NCBI RefSeq assembly: GCF_044755465.1 | Contig: NZ_JBIVRB010000006.1 | Span: 186,001 to 250,000, forward strand | Direction of reading: 5' to 3' | Length of the DNA: 64,000 nt | Source of the DNA: Peterkaempfera sp044755465 | GTDB lineage: Bacteria; Actinomycetota; Actinomycetes; Streptomycetales; Streptomycetaceae | Part shown: positions 23,678 to 32,764 of the stretch, in pieces | How positions within the stretch are numbered: the stretch's first letter is position 1 | Layout: every line of letters starts with the position of its first letter | Notes under the pieces: model-generated | What the model was told of the DNA's origin: nothing | The model's input: the letters and a program-made list of their open reading frames with translations, nothing else | Databases searched by the model: none | Position numbers and translations under genes: made by a program

Positions 23678-24502
23678 GTGGATCTGACGACGGTACGCGA
23701 GGTGTGCGACGCCCGGCGCCGTACGGCCTGGCAGCCGGGGGACGCCTGGCTCGCCGGAGGAACCCACCTGTTCTCCGAACCCGACCCCGGGCTGCGCAGG
23801 CTCTGGGACCTGGGCCCGATGGGCTGGCCGCCGCTCACCGCCACCGATCAGGGCCTGGAGATCGCCGCGACCTGCACCGTCGGCGAACTGCTGGCGTTCG
23901 CCACGGCCGACGGCGGCCACTGGCCACGGGCACGCGCCCTGATCGCACAGTGCTGTGCGGCGTTCTCCTCCTCGTTCAAGGTCTGGAACACCGCCACGGT
24001 GGGCGGCAATGTCTGCCTGGCCCTGCCCGCCGCCCCCATGGTCTCGCTGGCCGCCGCCCTCGGGGGCGTCTGCCTGCTCCGGGGCCCGGCCGGCCGGTCC
24101 CGGCGCCTGCCGGTGCACCGGTTCGTCACCGGGCCCGGCCGCACCGCCCTGCGGCCGGGCGAACTGCTGCGCTCGGTCACGCTGCCCGCCGACGCGCTGC
24201 ACGGGCACACCGCCTTCCGCCGGGCCGCCCTGCGGCCGCACGGCCGCTCGGCCGTGCTGGTGACCGGCGTCCTGGACCCGCGCCGGGGCGGCTGCGCCAT
24301 CACCGTGACCGCCGCCACCCCGCGACCCGTACGACTCGCCTTCCCCCGCCTCCCCACCGCCGACGGCCTGAGGCGGGCCGTCCACCGGGCGGTACCACCC
24401 GCGATGATCGTGGACGACGTCCACGGGGCACCGCGATGGCGCCGCCACCTGACCGCCCACCTGGCCGAGGAAGTCCGCAGTGAGCTGTCGGCCGGCCGGT
24501 AG
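23678..24502 (+). CDS. FAD-binding subunit of a molybdenum hydroxylase (CoxM/XdhB-like)
   Basis: A 274-residue protein; GTG 23678 is preferred, with GAGG upstream, and GTG 23672 is possible. It shows the FAD-binding pattern of CO/xanthine dehydrogenase medium subunits: WLAGGTHLFSE near the N-terminus, then the WNTATVGGNVCLALPAAPM loop that contacts FAD. The C-terminal CoxM domain is present but short. It passes electrons from the iron-sulfur clusters to an acceptor. The next gene, three bases downstream, encodes the fused 2Fe-2S/Mo subunit. Confidence 0.8.
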   Translation: MDLTTVREVCDARRRTAWQPGDAWLAGGTHLFSEPDPGLRRLWDLGPMGWPPLTATDQGLEIAATCTVGELLAFATADGGHWPRARALIAQCCAAFSSSFKVWNTATVGGNVCLALPAAPMVSLAAALGGVCLLRGPAGRSRRLPVHRFVTGPGRTALRPGELLRSVTLPADALHGHTAFRRAALRPHGRSAVLVTGVLDPRRGGCAITVTAATPRPVRLAFPRLPTADGLRRAVHRAVPPAMIVDDVHGAPRWRRHLTAHLAEEVRSELSAGR

Positions 24503-24505
24503 ACC

Positions 24506-27211
24506 GTGAGCTTCCGGACGCGCGTCAACGGCGAACCCACCCACCAGCCCCCGGCCCCGGGCCAGTGCCTGCGCGGCTACCTGCGGGAGCGCGGCTGGAC
24601 CGGGGTGAAGAAGGGCTGCGACACCGGCGACTGCGGCGCCTGCACCGTGCACGTCGACGGCGTCCCCGTCCACAGCTGCCTGTACCCGGCGGTGCGCGCG
24701 GCGGGCCGGGCCGTCACGACCGTGGAGGGACTGGCCGACGGCGAGCACCTCCACCCCGTCCAGCAGCGCTTCCTGGACGCCCACGGATTCCAGTGCGGCT
24801 TCTGCACCCCCGGCTTCGTGATGACCGCCGCCGCGCTGACCCCCGAGCAGCTGACCGACCCGCAGCAGGCACTCCGGGGCAGCCTCTGCCGCTGCACCGG
24901 ATACCGCGCCATCGAGGACGCCCTGCACGGGCGGTGCCCCGACCGGGAAGCCGCCACGGACACCCCGCACGGAGCGGACGCGATCGGCCGCAACTGCCCG
25001 CAGCCCGCCGCCCGCGAGGTGGTCACCGGCGCCGCCCGCTACACCGTGGACACCGACCTCCCCGGGCTGCTCCACATCAGACTCGTACGCTCCCCGCACG
25101 CGCACGCCCGCGTCCTGGACATCCGGGTCCACGACGCCCTCGCCGTGCCCGGCGTCCACCTGGTGCTCACCCACCGCGACGCACCGACCGTACGCTTCTC
25201 CACCGCCCTGCACGAGCGCGAGGACCAGGAACCCGCCGACACCCGGGTCCTGGACGACGTGGTGCGCCACGTCGGGCAGCGGGTGGCCGCCGTCGTCGCG
25301 GCCGACGAAGCGGCGGCCGAGGAGGGCTGCCGCCGCGTCGCGGTCACCTACCGGGTGCTGCCCGCCGTCACCGACGCCGAACAGGCCCTGCGGCCGAACG
25401 CGGTACGGGTGCACCCCGGCGGCAACGTCCTGGACGAACTCCACACCGGCGCCGCAGCGCCCGGTTTCCGCGACGCGGCCGCCGTCTACGAGGCGACCTT
25501 CCGCACCCAGCGGGCCCAGCACACGGCCCTGGAGACCCACGCCGCGACCGCCTGGACCGCCGAGGACGGACGGCTCACGGTCCACAGCACCACCCAGGCC
25601 CCCCATCTGACCCGCAGGACCATCTGCACCGTCTTCGGACTGCCGCCGCACCGGGTGCGGGTGACCGCCGGCCGTCTCGGCGGAGCCTTCGGCGGCAAGC
25701 AGGAGATGCTGGTCGAGGACATCGCCGTCCTCGCCGCGCTGCGGACCGGCCGCCCGGTCCGACTGGAGTACACCCGCGCCGAACAGTTCACCGCGGCCAC
25801 CGTCCGCCACCCCTTCAGCGTCCGCGTCAAGGCCGGGGCACGCTCCGACGGCTCGCTGACCGCCCTCCGGCTACGGGTCCTCTGCGACACCGGCGCCTAC
25901 GGCAACCACGCGTCGACCGTCCTGCGCAACTCCCTGGACAGCCTCTCCCTCTACCGCTGCCCCCGCACCGAGATCCACGCCTACGCCGTGTACACCCACA
26001 CCCTGCCCTCCGGCGCGTTCCGCGGCTACGGCCAGGGACAGGTCGTCTTCGCGCTGGAGTCCGCACTGGACGAACTCGCCCGCACCCTGGGCCTCGACCC
26101 GCTGGAGATGCGCGCACGCTGCTACCTCCGCCCCGCAGACCCCATCGGAGCCCGCGAGAACGGCGCCCACCAGCTGACCGCCGACACCGGCCTGACCCAG
26201 TGCCTGGACGCCATCCGCACCGCACGGCTGCACCGCGCCGCCGCCCCCGCGCCCGGCCCCGAGTGGCTGACCGGCGAGGGCATGGCCGCCTGCATCACCC
26301 CCAGCGCACCCTCGGACGGGCACCTCGCCCAGGCCCGGATCAGCCTGCGCCCGGACGGAGCCTGGGACCTGACGCTCGGCGCGCCCGAGTTCGGCAGCGG
26401 GAGCACCACGGCCCACCGGCAGCTCGCCGCCGCCACCCTGGCCACCACCCCCGCACAGATCCACGTCCACCAGGCCGACACCGACCTGCTCACCCACGAC
26501 AGCGGCGGCTTCGCCTCCGCCGGCACCGCCGTGGCCGCCCGCGCGGTGCACCACGCCTGCCAGGACCTGCGCGACACCGCCCTGGACCTGGCAGCCGCCC
26601 ACACCGGCACGGACCGCACCGCCTGCCACCTGGAGCCGGACGCCGTCCGCTGCGCCGGGCGCCGCCTGCCGCTCACCGACCTCCACCGCGCCGCCCGCGC
26701 CCTGGGGCACCCGCTGACGGCCGAGGGCCGCGCCGAGGCCGAAGCCCGGTCCGTCGCGTCCACCGTGCAGTGGTTCCGCGTCGCCGTGCACCCGGCCACC
26801 GGCGCCGTCACCATCCTGGACAGCGTGCACGCCGCCGACGCCGGGACCGTCCTCAACCCGGCCCAGTGCCGAGGGCAGATCGAGGGGGCCGTGGCCCAGG
26901 GCATCGGCACCACCCTGCTGGAGGAGCTGCGCATCGACCCGGACGGCCGGGTGACCACCCCCAGCCTGCGCACCTATCCGATCCCCGGCGCCGCCGACCT
27001 GCCCCGCACCGAGATCCACTTCGCCCGCACCCATGACCCGGGCGGCGCACTGGGCGCCAAGCCCATGAGCGAGGCCCCCTTCAACCCGGTCGCCCCCGCC
27101 CTGGCCAACGCCCTGCGTGACGCGACCGGCATCCGCTTCACCACCCTGCCGCTGCGTGCGGACACCGTCTGGCTGGCCCTGGACGCCACCCGGCCCGACT
27201 CCATCCCCTGA
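24506..27211 (+). CDS. Fused 2Fe-2S / molybdopterin subunit of a xanthine-dehydrogenase-family enzyme
   Basis: A 901-residue protein from GTG 24506. Residues 1-150 are the two-cluster iron-sulfur part usually made as a separate small subunit: CDTGDCGACTV...C, and CGFCTPG...CRCTGY. Residues 165-890 are the molybdopterin subunit: GRLGGAFGGKQEMLVEDIAV, SGAFRGYGQGQVVFALESAL, GSGSTTAHRQ, and GAKPMSEAPF with the glutamate expected as catalytic base. Such enzymes hydroxylate purines, aldehydes or heterocycles using water. No XdhC-type cofactor-insertion gene is next to it. The substrate is unknown. Confidence 0.85.
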   Translation: MSFRTRVNGEPTHQPPAPGQCLRGYLRERGWTGVKKGCDTGDCGACTVHVDGVPVHSCLYPAVRAAGRAVTTVEGLADGEHLHPVQQRFLDAHGFQCGFCTPGFVMTAAALTPEQLTDPQQALRGSLCRCTGYRAIEDALHGRCPDREAATDTPHGADAIGRNCPQPAAREVVTGAARYTVDTDLPGLLHIRLVRSPHAHARVLDIRVHDALAVPGVHLVLTHRDAPTVRFSTALHEREDQEPADTRVLDDVVRHVGQRVAAVVAADEAAAEEGCRRVAVTYRVLPAVTDAEQALRPNAVRVHPGGNVLDELHTGAAAPGFRDAAAVYEATFRTQRAQHTALETHAATAWTAEDGRLTVHSTTQAPHLTRRTICTVFGLPPHRVRVTAGRLGGAFGGKQEMLVEDIAVLAALRTGRPVRLEYTRAEQFTAATVRHPFSVRVKAGARSDGSLTALRLRVLCDTGAYGNHASTVLRNSLDSLSLYRCPRTEIHAYAVYTHTLPSGAFRGYGQGQVVFALESALDELARTLGLDPLEMRARCYLRPADPIGARENGAHQLTADTGLTQCLDAIRTARLHRAAAPAPGPEWLTGEGMAACITPSAPSDGHLAQARISLRPDGAWDLTLGAPEFGSGSTTAHRQLAAATLATTPAQIHVHQADTDLLTHDSGGFASAGTAVAARAVHHACQDLRDTALDLAAAHTGTDRTACHLEPDAVRCAGRRLPLTDLHRAARALGHPLTAEGRAEAEARSVASTVQWFRVAVHPATGAVTILDSVHAADAGTVLNPAQCRGQIEGAVAQGIGTTLLEELRIDPDGRVTTPSLRTYPIPGAADLPRTEIHFARTHDPGGALGAKPMSEAPFNPVAPALANALRDATGIRFTTLPLRADTVWLALDATRPDSIP

Positions 27212-27267
27212 CCGGCCGCCACAGCTGTTCGCTGCGGCCACGGTGACGCCGATGGGCGTACGACAAC

Positions 27268-27303
27268 GGGGCGGGGGCCGCGACTGGTCGCGACCCCCGC
27301 CCC
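27268..27303. terminator. Bidirectional terminator hairpin
   Basis: Arms GGGGCGGGGG (27268-27277) and CCCCCGCCCC (27294-27303), with an inner GCGACTGGTCGC stem, lie between the converging hydroxylase gene and the secreted-protein gene. Confidence 0.8.
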
Positions 27304-27319
27304 GCCGTCGCCTACCGGG

Positions 27320-27772
27320 TCACCACCGGTCGATGCCCATGACCCTCGCCGCGTCGTGGATGGCGTTGTAGTGCGGGATCGACAGGTCGGACTTCTTGTC
27401 CTTCGGCGGCAGGTTCCGGTCGGCGGCCCGGAACTCGTCACGCGCCTCGGCCAGCAGGCTGGTCCCGTGGCTGACCGGCACGTCCCCCTTCCCATGGGCG
27501 GGGTGCGACTTGGCCGCCGTCTGGCTCCCGGCGTGGGCCAGGATGCTCCGCGCCTGGTTGTAGGCGGCGGCCTTGACCGTCTTCGGGTTCCGGCTCTCCG
27601 TCAGCGCACGCGCACCGGTCGTCGCGGCGGCGTTCCCGGCACCGACGACAGCGGGGGCGACCATCGCCGCCGAGCCCGCCGGGGCGGCCTGGGCAGACGT
27701 CGGTACGGTCAGCGAGAGCAGGGCGGAGGCAGCGAGCGCACTGAGAACCGTGGTCATGCGTCGAGTGTTCAT
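27320..27772 (-). CDS. Secreted protein of unknown function
   Basis: A 150-residue protein with a clear Sec signal peptide (TTVLSALAASALLSLTVPTS, cleavage after AQA near residue 29). The mature part is Ala-rich, then helical and charged (TSLLAEARDEFRAADRNLPP), ending in SIPHYNAIHDAARVMGIDRW. No enzyme motif is seen. It stands alone between a terminator and a decayed regulator. Confidence 0.65.
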   Translation of the reverse strand: MNTRRMTTVLSALAASALLSLTVPTSAQAAPAGSAAMVAPAVVGAGNAAATTGARALTESRNPKTVKAAAYNQARSILAHAGSQTAAKSHPAHGKGDVPVSHGTSLLAEARDEFRAADRNLPPKDKKSDLSIPHYNAIHDAARVMGIDRW

Positions 27773-27984
27773 GACCTGCCCAACGGCCCGGCCGCAGGCG
27801 GGTCACGCCGCCCGGCGGCCGGTAACCCTGGTGGCCCCCCCGACATCAGCCATCCGCCGGGAGCCGACCACTGCGGAGCCGGCCGGTCCGGCGTGGGCAC
27901 CGCCTCCGGCCCCGCGCCCCGCAGCACCGGGGGCCGCCGCGAGCGGTCAGGCGGCGGAGCGCTCGTCGGGCAGCCGCCGGCGCA

Positions 27985-28111
27985 GCGCGGCCTGCTGCGC
28001 GCCATGAGCGACATCGTCGCGCCGGACGACCACGGCTACACCCAGCGCATGATCGCCCTGCTCGTCGACGGACTCCGCTACGGCGCCCGCCCCGGGCCCT
28101 CCCCGGTCTGA
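27985..28111 (+). pseudogene. TetR-family regulator C-terminal remnant
   Basis: The fragment RAMSDIVAPDDHGYTQRMIA followed by LLVDGLRYGARPGP resembles the last helices of TetR-type regulators. There is no upstream helix-turn-helix in frame, so only the tail of the gene survives. The rest of the 384 bp between 27,773 and 28,156 holds nothing else I can identify. Confidence 0.4.
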
Positions 28112-28156
28112 CGGCGTCGTTTGACGGGAACGCACGTCCACTAGTCAACTTGGCCA

Positions 28157-29701
28157 GTGACTTCCAGCGTCGACCAGCGCCCATGGCTCAGCGCCCTTCC
28201 GCAGCAGCCGTCCACCCGGGCGCGGGCGCCCATGCGACGTTGGCTGCGCACCCGTCCGACGGTCGCCGCCTGGGTGGTGACGGCCGTCTTCTTCGCCCTG
28301 TACGCCGCAGTCTCGGTGCTGAGGCACCGCCGGATGGCCACCGCCGGCTACGACCTCGGGATATTCGAGGAGGCGGTACGCGCCTACGCCCACGGCCACG
28401 CCCCGGTGGTGGAGCTGAAGGGGCCGGGCTTCAATCTGCTCGGCGACCACTTCCATCCGGTGCTCGTCGTGCTGGCGCCGCTCTACCGGGCCTTTCCGTC
28501 ACCGGTGACGCTGCTGGTGGCGCAGGCCGCGCTGATGGCAGCCGCCTGCCTGCCGCTCACCCGATGGGCGCACCGGGCGGTCGGGCCGGGCGCCGGGCTG
28601 GTGGTCGGCTGCGGAGTGGGGGCCTCCTGGGGGATGGTCTCGGCGGTCTCGTTCGACTTCCACGAGGTGTGCTTCGCCGTACCGCTGCTCGCCTTCGCCG
28701 TGGAGGCGCTGGGGAACGGCCGGTGGCGGGCGGCGGCCTGCTGGACGCTTCCGCTGCTGCTGGTCAAGGAGGACCTGGGGCTGACCGTGGCGGCGGTCGG
28801 CGCCCTGATCGTATGGCGGGGGCCGCGACGGTGGGGCTGGGTCCTGGTGGCGGCGGGGCTGGCGGGCACCGCGCTGGAGATGGCGGTACTGCTGCCTGCG
28901 GTGAATCCGCATGGCACCTTCGACTACTGGCGTCAGATGTCGGACGGCGGCGGAGGCGGCGGCCCGGCGCAGTTGCTGCGGGTGCTGTGGCCGCCGTCCA
29001 AGTGGCTGCTGCTGCTGATGGTGGCCGCGCCGACCGCTCTGCTGGGGCTGCGTTCGTCCCTGCTCCTGCTGTGCGTGCCGACGCTGGCCTGGCGGCTGCT
29101 CTCCGACAACCCGCACCACTGGAGCCTGCACTACCACTACAGCGCCTTGCTGATGCCGGTCGTCCTCGGCGGCCTGGTGGACGTACTGGGCCGCCGCCCC
29201 CGGGTCTGCTCGCCCGGCCGGGCGCGGGTCGCCTTGACGGCCTGCGCCGCGTTCACGGCGGTGACCGCGGCGCTCTACCCGCTCCATGAGCTGGTGACAC
29301 CGTCGAGCTGGCGCACCCCGGCCCATGTCCGGAGCGCTCGGGCGGTGCTGGGCCGCATCCCGGACGGAGCCCGGGTCGCCGCCACCAATCGCCTCTCCGC
29401 CCAGCTCACCGGCCGGTCCGTCGTCGGGATAGCCTGCGGGGCCACTCCGCCGGGGCCCTGGTCGCCGGTGGCGCTGCCGGACCGGCGACCCGACTGGGTG
29501 GTCGCGGACCGCACCGACTCGGACGGCTTCCCGCTGTGCGGGAGCCCGGTGCGGGTACTCGCCGCCTACCGCGCGGCGGGCTATCGGACGGTCGTCCAGG
29601 CGGACGGGGTCGTCCTGCTGAACGCGCCCGCCGTGCGCGACGGCTTCGGCGCCCCCCGGCTCCCGGCTGGTGACGCGCGTGCTGCGTTGCCGTCGGGCTG
29701 A
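28157..29701 (+). CDS. DUF2079 membrane protein (GT-C-like)
   Basis: A 514-residue integral membrane protein from GTG 28157. The DUF2079 signature YDLGIFEEAVRAYAHGHAPV and the GDHFHPVLVVLAPLYR loop with its acidic and His residues follow the first helix. Later features are SFDFHEVCFAVPLLAF and HHWSLHYHYSALLMPVVLGG. The fold resembles lipid-linked glycosyltransferases, though no activity is established. TTGACG at 28121 with TAGTCA at 28142 could be a promoter just ahead of the start, but the spacing is short. Confidence 0.75.
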   Translation: MTSSVDQRPWLSALPQQPSTRARAPMRRWLRTRPTVAAWVVTAVFFALYAAVSVLRHRRMATAGYDLGIFEEAVRAYAHGHAPVVELKGPGFNLLGDHFHPVLVVLAPLYRAFPSPVTLLVAQAALMAAACLPLTRWAHRAVGPGAGLVVGCGVGASWGMVSAVSFDFHEVCFAVPLLAFAVEALGNGRWRAAACWTLPLLLVKEDLGLTVAAVGALIVWRGPRRWGWVLVAAGLAGTALEMAVLLPAVNPHGTFDYWRQMSDGGGGGGPAQLLRVLWPPSKWLLLLMVAAPTALLGLRSSLLLLCVPTLAWRLLSDNPHHWSLHYHYSALLMPVVLGGLVDVLGRRPRVCSPGRARVALTACAAFTAVTAALYPLHELVTPSSWRTPAHVRSARAVLGRIPDGARVAATNRLSAQLTGRSVVGIACGATPPGPWSPVALPDRRPDWVVADRTDSDGFPLCGSPVRVLAAYRAAGYRTVVQADGVVLLNAPAVRDGFGAPRLPAGDARAALPSG

Positions 29702-29727
29702 CGCCTCCCACTGAGCGTGTCCCCGCT

Positions 29728-29778
29728 CTTGCGTGCCCGGCCGTCTCCACTATGATCATAAGTAAGTACTTACTTATG
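29728..29778 (+). promoter_or_regulatory. Promoter overlapped by a 22-bp perfect palindrome (TetR operator)
   Basis: A -35-like CTTGCG (29728-29733), 17-bp spacer and -10 TATGAT (29751-29756) are followed directly by a perfect 22-bp palindrome (29757-29778) with half-site CATAAGTAAGT. The palindrome covers the expected transcription start and lies 8 bp before the TetR gene, the usual place for an autorepression site. Confidence 0.8.
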
Positions 29779-29786
29779 GGGTGAGC

Positions 29787-30380
29787 ATGGACAGCCGTAC
29801 CCGCGTCGTGGAGGAGGCCATGCGACTCTTCGGCGAGCAGGGCTACACCAAGACCACGATCGCCGAGATCGAACGGGCAGCCGGGCTCTCACCGGGGTCC
29901 GGAGCGCTCTACCGGCACTTCCGCTCGAAAGAGGAGCTGCTGGCCGAGGGCGTGCGCGCAAAGGTCGCCGGGAACGCCGGACTGCTCGCACTCCTCGGTG
30001 ACCCGCAGGCCGCAGCCGCGCTGCCCCTGCGCGAGCGGCTGGCGGCGCTGGCCCGCGCCGGACTGCGCCGCCTGGATGGGGAGCGCGACCTCAACCGGAT
30101 CGTGGTGCGCGACCTGGCCGCCTTCCCGGCGCTGCTGGCCGAGGTCCGCGAGGGCGAGATGCGCCGCATCCACGCCGGGGTGGCGCAGTGGCTGCGGATG
30201 CAGGCCGGCCCCGGGGAGCGGGACTGGGACGCGCTCGCCGTGGTGCTCGTGGGGGCCATCTCGCACTTCTGGCTGCTGCGGGACGTGTTCGGCACCCATC
30301 CCAGCGGCCTCGACGAGGACCGCATGGTGGCCGCCTTCGTGGATCTCGCCGAAGGGCTCCTCCAGCGGCCCGGCTCCTGA
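29787..30380 (+). CDS. TetR-family repressor
   Basis: A 197-residue protein; ATG 29787 has GGGG five bases upstream. The N-terminal helix-turn-helix is typical (FGEQGYTKTTIAEIERAAGL, then SGALYRHFRSKEELLAEGVR). The C-terminal helical domain would bind a small ligand. It should repress itself and the DoxX gene 47 bp downstream through the 22-bp palindrome in front of it. Confidence 0.85.
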   Translation: MDSRTRVVEEAMRLFGEQGYTKTTIAEIERAAGLSPGSGALYRHFRSKEELLAEGVRAKVAGNAGLLALLGDPQAAAALPLRERLAALARAGLRRLDGERDLNRIVVRDLAAFPALLAEVREGEMRRIHAGVAQWLRMQAGPGERDWDALAVVLVGAISHFWLLRDVFGTHPSGLDEDRMVAAFVDLAEGLLQRPGS

Positions 30381-30427
30381 GCGGTCCCCGCACAGCTGAT
30401 CACGACACAGACAATCGGAGTGGCACG

Positions 30428-30790
30428 ATGAACATCGCATTGTGGATCACGCAGGGCCTGCTGGCCGCCGTCTTCCTGGCCTCGGGGATCATGAAGTCGA
30501 CACAGACGAAAGCCAAGTTGATCGCGTCGGGCCAGACCGGCGTCGCCCCCTTTCCCCTGCCGGTGATCCGGACGGTCGCGGCACTGGAGATCGCCGCCGC
30601 GCTCGGGCTCATCGCCCCCCGGCTGACCGGCATAGTCCCGGTCCTCACCCCGCTGGCCGCCGTCGGCCTCATCGCGGTCATGATCGGCGCGGCCATCGCG
30701 CACTGGAGCCTGCGGGAGTACAAGCAGGTTTTCGGCGTCAACCTGGTCCTCCTGCTCCTCGCCCTCTTCGTGGCCATCGGCAGGTTCTGA
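30428..30790 (+). CDS. DoxX-family membrane protein
   Basis: A 120-residue protein with four hydrophobic helices (MNIALWITQGLLAAVFLASG, RTVAALEIAAALGLIAP, LAAVGLIAVMIGAAIAHW, VNLVLLLLALFVAIG), matching the DoxX fold. GGAG lies seven bases before the ATG. DoxX proteins are linked to quinone or thiol redox balance, with no fixed reaction. It is co-transcribed with the TetR repressor upstream, so it is probably induced by the TetR ligand. Confidence 0.8.
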   Translation: MNIALWITQGLLAAVFLASGIMKSTQTKAKLIASGQTGVAPFPLPVIRTVAALEIAAALGLIAPRLTGIVPVLTPLAAVGLIAVMIGAAIAHWSLREYKQVFGVNLVLLLLALFVAIGRF

Positions 30791-30824
30791 GCGCCCGCCG
30801 AAGCGCGGCACGGGCCGCCGGCCC

Positions 30825-30852
30825 GCCCGGCCCGCGAGGAGGCGGGCCGGGC
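30825..30852. terminator. Bidirectional terminator hairpin
   Basis: Arms GCCCGGCCCG (30825-30834) and CGGGCCGGGC (30843-30852) with an 8-nt loop lie between the DoxX gene and the end of iolD. Confidence 0.75.
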
Positions 30853-30862
30853 AGGCCGGTGG

Positions 30863-32764
30863 TCAGGCCGGGGGCGGAGCGAGCAGAGGGCGCTGAGCGG
30901 CCTTGTGCTGCTCGTACTCGGCGCGGGCCCGGGTGGTGGTGGGCAGCGCCGAGACCGCGGCGACCGGTACCTCCCACCAGGCGTCCGAGTCCGGCGAGCC
31001 GATCCGGGGGTCGGTCTCCACATGGACGACGGTGGTGCGTTCGGCGGCGAGCGCCGCGCCGATCGCGTCGCGGAACCCGTCGAGGCCCCGGGCCCGGAGG
31101 ACATCCGCGCCCAGGCTGGCGGCGTTGGCCGCCAGGTCGACCGGCAGCATGCCGCCGTCCAGGTGCCCGGACGCCGGATCGCGGTAGCGGTACTGGGTGC
31201 CGAACCGGTCGGCGCCGACCGACTCCGACAGGGCGCCGATCGAGGCGTAGCCGTGGTTCTGCACGAGCACCACCACGAGCTTGAGGTGTTCGGCGACGGC
31301 GGTGGCGATCTCCTGGGCCATCATCAGGTACGAGCCGTCACCGACCAGCACCACGACCTGGCGGTCGGGCGCGGCCATCTTCACGCCCAGTCCGCCGGCG
31401 ATCTCGTAGCCCATGCAGGAGAACCCGTACTCGACGTGGTAGGCCAGCGGGTCGCTGGGGCGCCACAGCTTGTGCAGGTCGCCGGGGATCGATCCGGCCG
31501 CGCACAGCACCACGTCGCGTTCGCCCATGGCCTGGCGCAGCGCGCCGATGATCTCGCTCTGGCTGGGCAGCGGCTGGTGGCCCCGGGTGAAGGCGGCGTC
31601 GGCGGCGGCGTCCCAGCGGCGTACCAGGGTCTCGGCCCGCTCGCGCCAGGCGGGCTCCGCCGACCAGCCGGGCAGCTGGGCGGCGAGCGCCTGGATACCC
31701 GCTCGGGCGTCCGCGACCAGGGCCGACCCGGCGTGCTTGGCGGCGTCGAACGCGGCGATGTTGAGGTTGACGAATGCCACGTCGGGGTCGGTGAACAGGG
31801 TGCGTGAGGCGGTGGTGAAGTCCTGCCAGCGGGTGCCGATGCCGATGACGACATCGGCCTGGCGGGCGAGGGCGTTGGCCGCGGTGCTGCCGGTGTGGCC
31901 GATCGCGCCGACGGCGGCGGGGTGGCCGTGCGGCAGCGCGGCCTTGCCGGCCTGGGTGACCGCCACGGGGATGCCGGTGGTGCGGGCGAAGTCCGCGAGC
32001 GCGTCGGTGGCGTCGGAGTGGATCACGCCGCCGCCGGCCACGATCAGCGGACGCCGTGCGCCGCGCAGCAGCCGGACGGCGGCGGTCAGGGACGCCTCGT
32101 CCGGTACGGGGCGGCGGATGTGCCAGACCCGGCGGGCGAAGAACTCCTCGGGGAAGTCCCAGGCCTCCGCCTGCACGTCCTGCGGCAGGCACAGGGTGAC
32201 GGCCCCGGTCTCGGCGGGGTCGGTGAGGACCCGCATGGCCCGCACGGCGGAGGAGAGCAGCTGTTCGGGCCGCCAGATCCGGTCGAAGTAGCGGGAGACG
32301 GGCCGGAAGGCGTCGTTGACGGTGATGTCGGCCGCGTACGGCTGTTCGAGCTCCTGGAGCAGCGGGGAGGCCGCGCGGGAGGCGAAGGTGTCGCCGGGCA
32401 GCAGCAGTACCGGCAGCCGGTTGACGGTGGCCAGGGCGGCGCCGGTGACCATGTTGGTGGCACCGGGCCCCACCGAGGCGGTGCAGGCGAGGGTGGAGAG
32501 CCTGCGCCGGGTGCGGGCGTAGCCCACGGCCGCGTGCACCATGGCCTGCTCGTTGCGGGCCTGGTAGTAGGTCAGGTCGTCCGGGCGCTCCAGCAGCGCC
32601 TGTCCGAGGCCGGCGATGTTGCCGTGGCCGAAGATGCCGAAGCAGCCCTCGATCAGGCGCTGCTCGGTGCCGTCCCGTTCGGTGTGCTGCTGGGCGAGGA
32701 AGGCCACCAGCGCCTGGGCGGTGGTCAGGCGGCGCGTCGGCCGGGGCGCCGGGGTCGCGGTCAT
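30863..32764 (-). CDS. iolD: IolD, trihydroxycyclohexane-1,2-dione hydrolase
   Basis: A 633-residue thiamine-diphosphate enzyme from ATG 32764. The catalytic Glu is in YYQARNEQAMVHAAVGYART, the ThDP/Mg motif is GDGSYLMMAQEIATAVAEHL with VQNHGYASIG, and FGIFGHGNIAGLGQAL near the N-terminus is typical of IolD. It opens the ring of 3D-(3,5/4)-trihydroxycyclohexane-1,2-dione to 5-deoxy-glucuronate. It is the last gene of the leftward catabolic operon and overlaps iolB by four bases (ATGA). Confidence 0.92.
   Translation of the reverse strand: MTATPAPRPTRRLTTAQALVAFLAQQHTERDGTEQRLIEGCFGIFGHGNIAGLGQALLERPDDLTYYQARNEQAMVHAAVGYARTRRRLSTLACTASVGPGATNMVTGAALATVNRLPVLLLPGDTFASRAASPLLQELEQPYAADITVNDAFRPVSRYFDRIWRPEQLLSSAVRAMRVLTDPAETGAVTLCLPQDVQAEAWDFPEEFFARRVWHIRRPVPDEASLTAAVRLLRGARRPLIVAGGGVIHSDATDALADFARTTGIPVAVTQAGKAALPHGHPAAVGAIGHTGSTAANALARQADVVIGIGTRWQDFTTASRTLFTDPDVAFVNLNIAAFDAAKHAGSALVADARAGIQALAAQLPGWSAEPAWRERAETLVRRWDAAADAAFTRGHQPLPSQSEIIGALRQAMGERDVVLCAAGSIPGDLHKLWRPSDPLAYHVEYGFSCMGYEIAGGLGVKMAAPDRQVVVLVGDGSYLMMAQEIATAVAEHLKLVVVLVQNHGYASIGALSESVGADRFGTQYRYRDPASGHLDGGMLPVDLAANAASLGADVLRARGLDGFRDAIGAALAAERTTVVHVETDPRIGSPDSDAWWEVPVAAVSALPTTTRARAEYEQHKAAQRPLLAPPPA

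Noticed and set aside
24565..27036. An 823-codon open frame overlapping the molybdenum hydroxylase subunit in another frame
   Set aside because: Its product is Arg/Pro repeat-like with no motifs, while the chosen frame carries all iron-sulfur and molybdopterin motifs.
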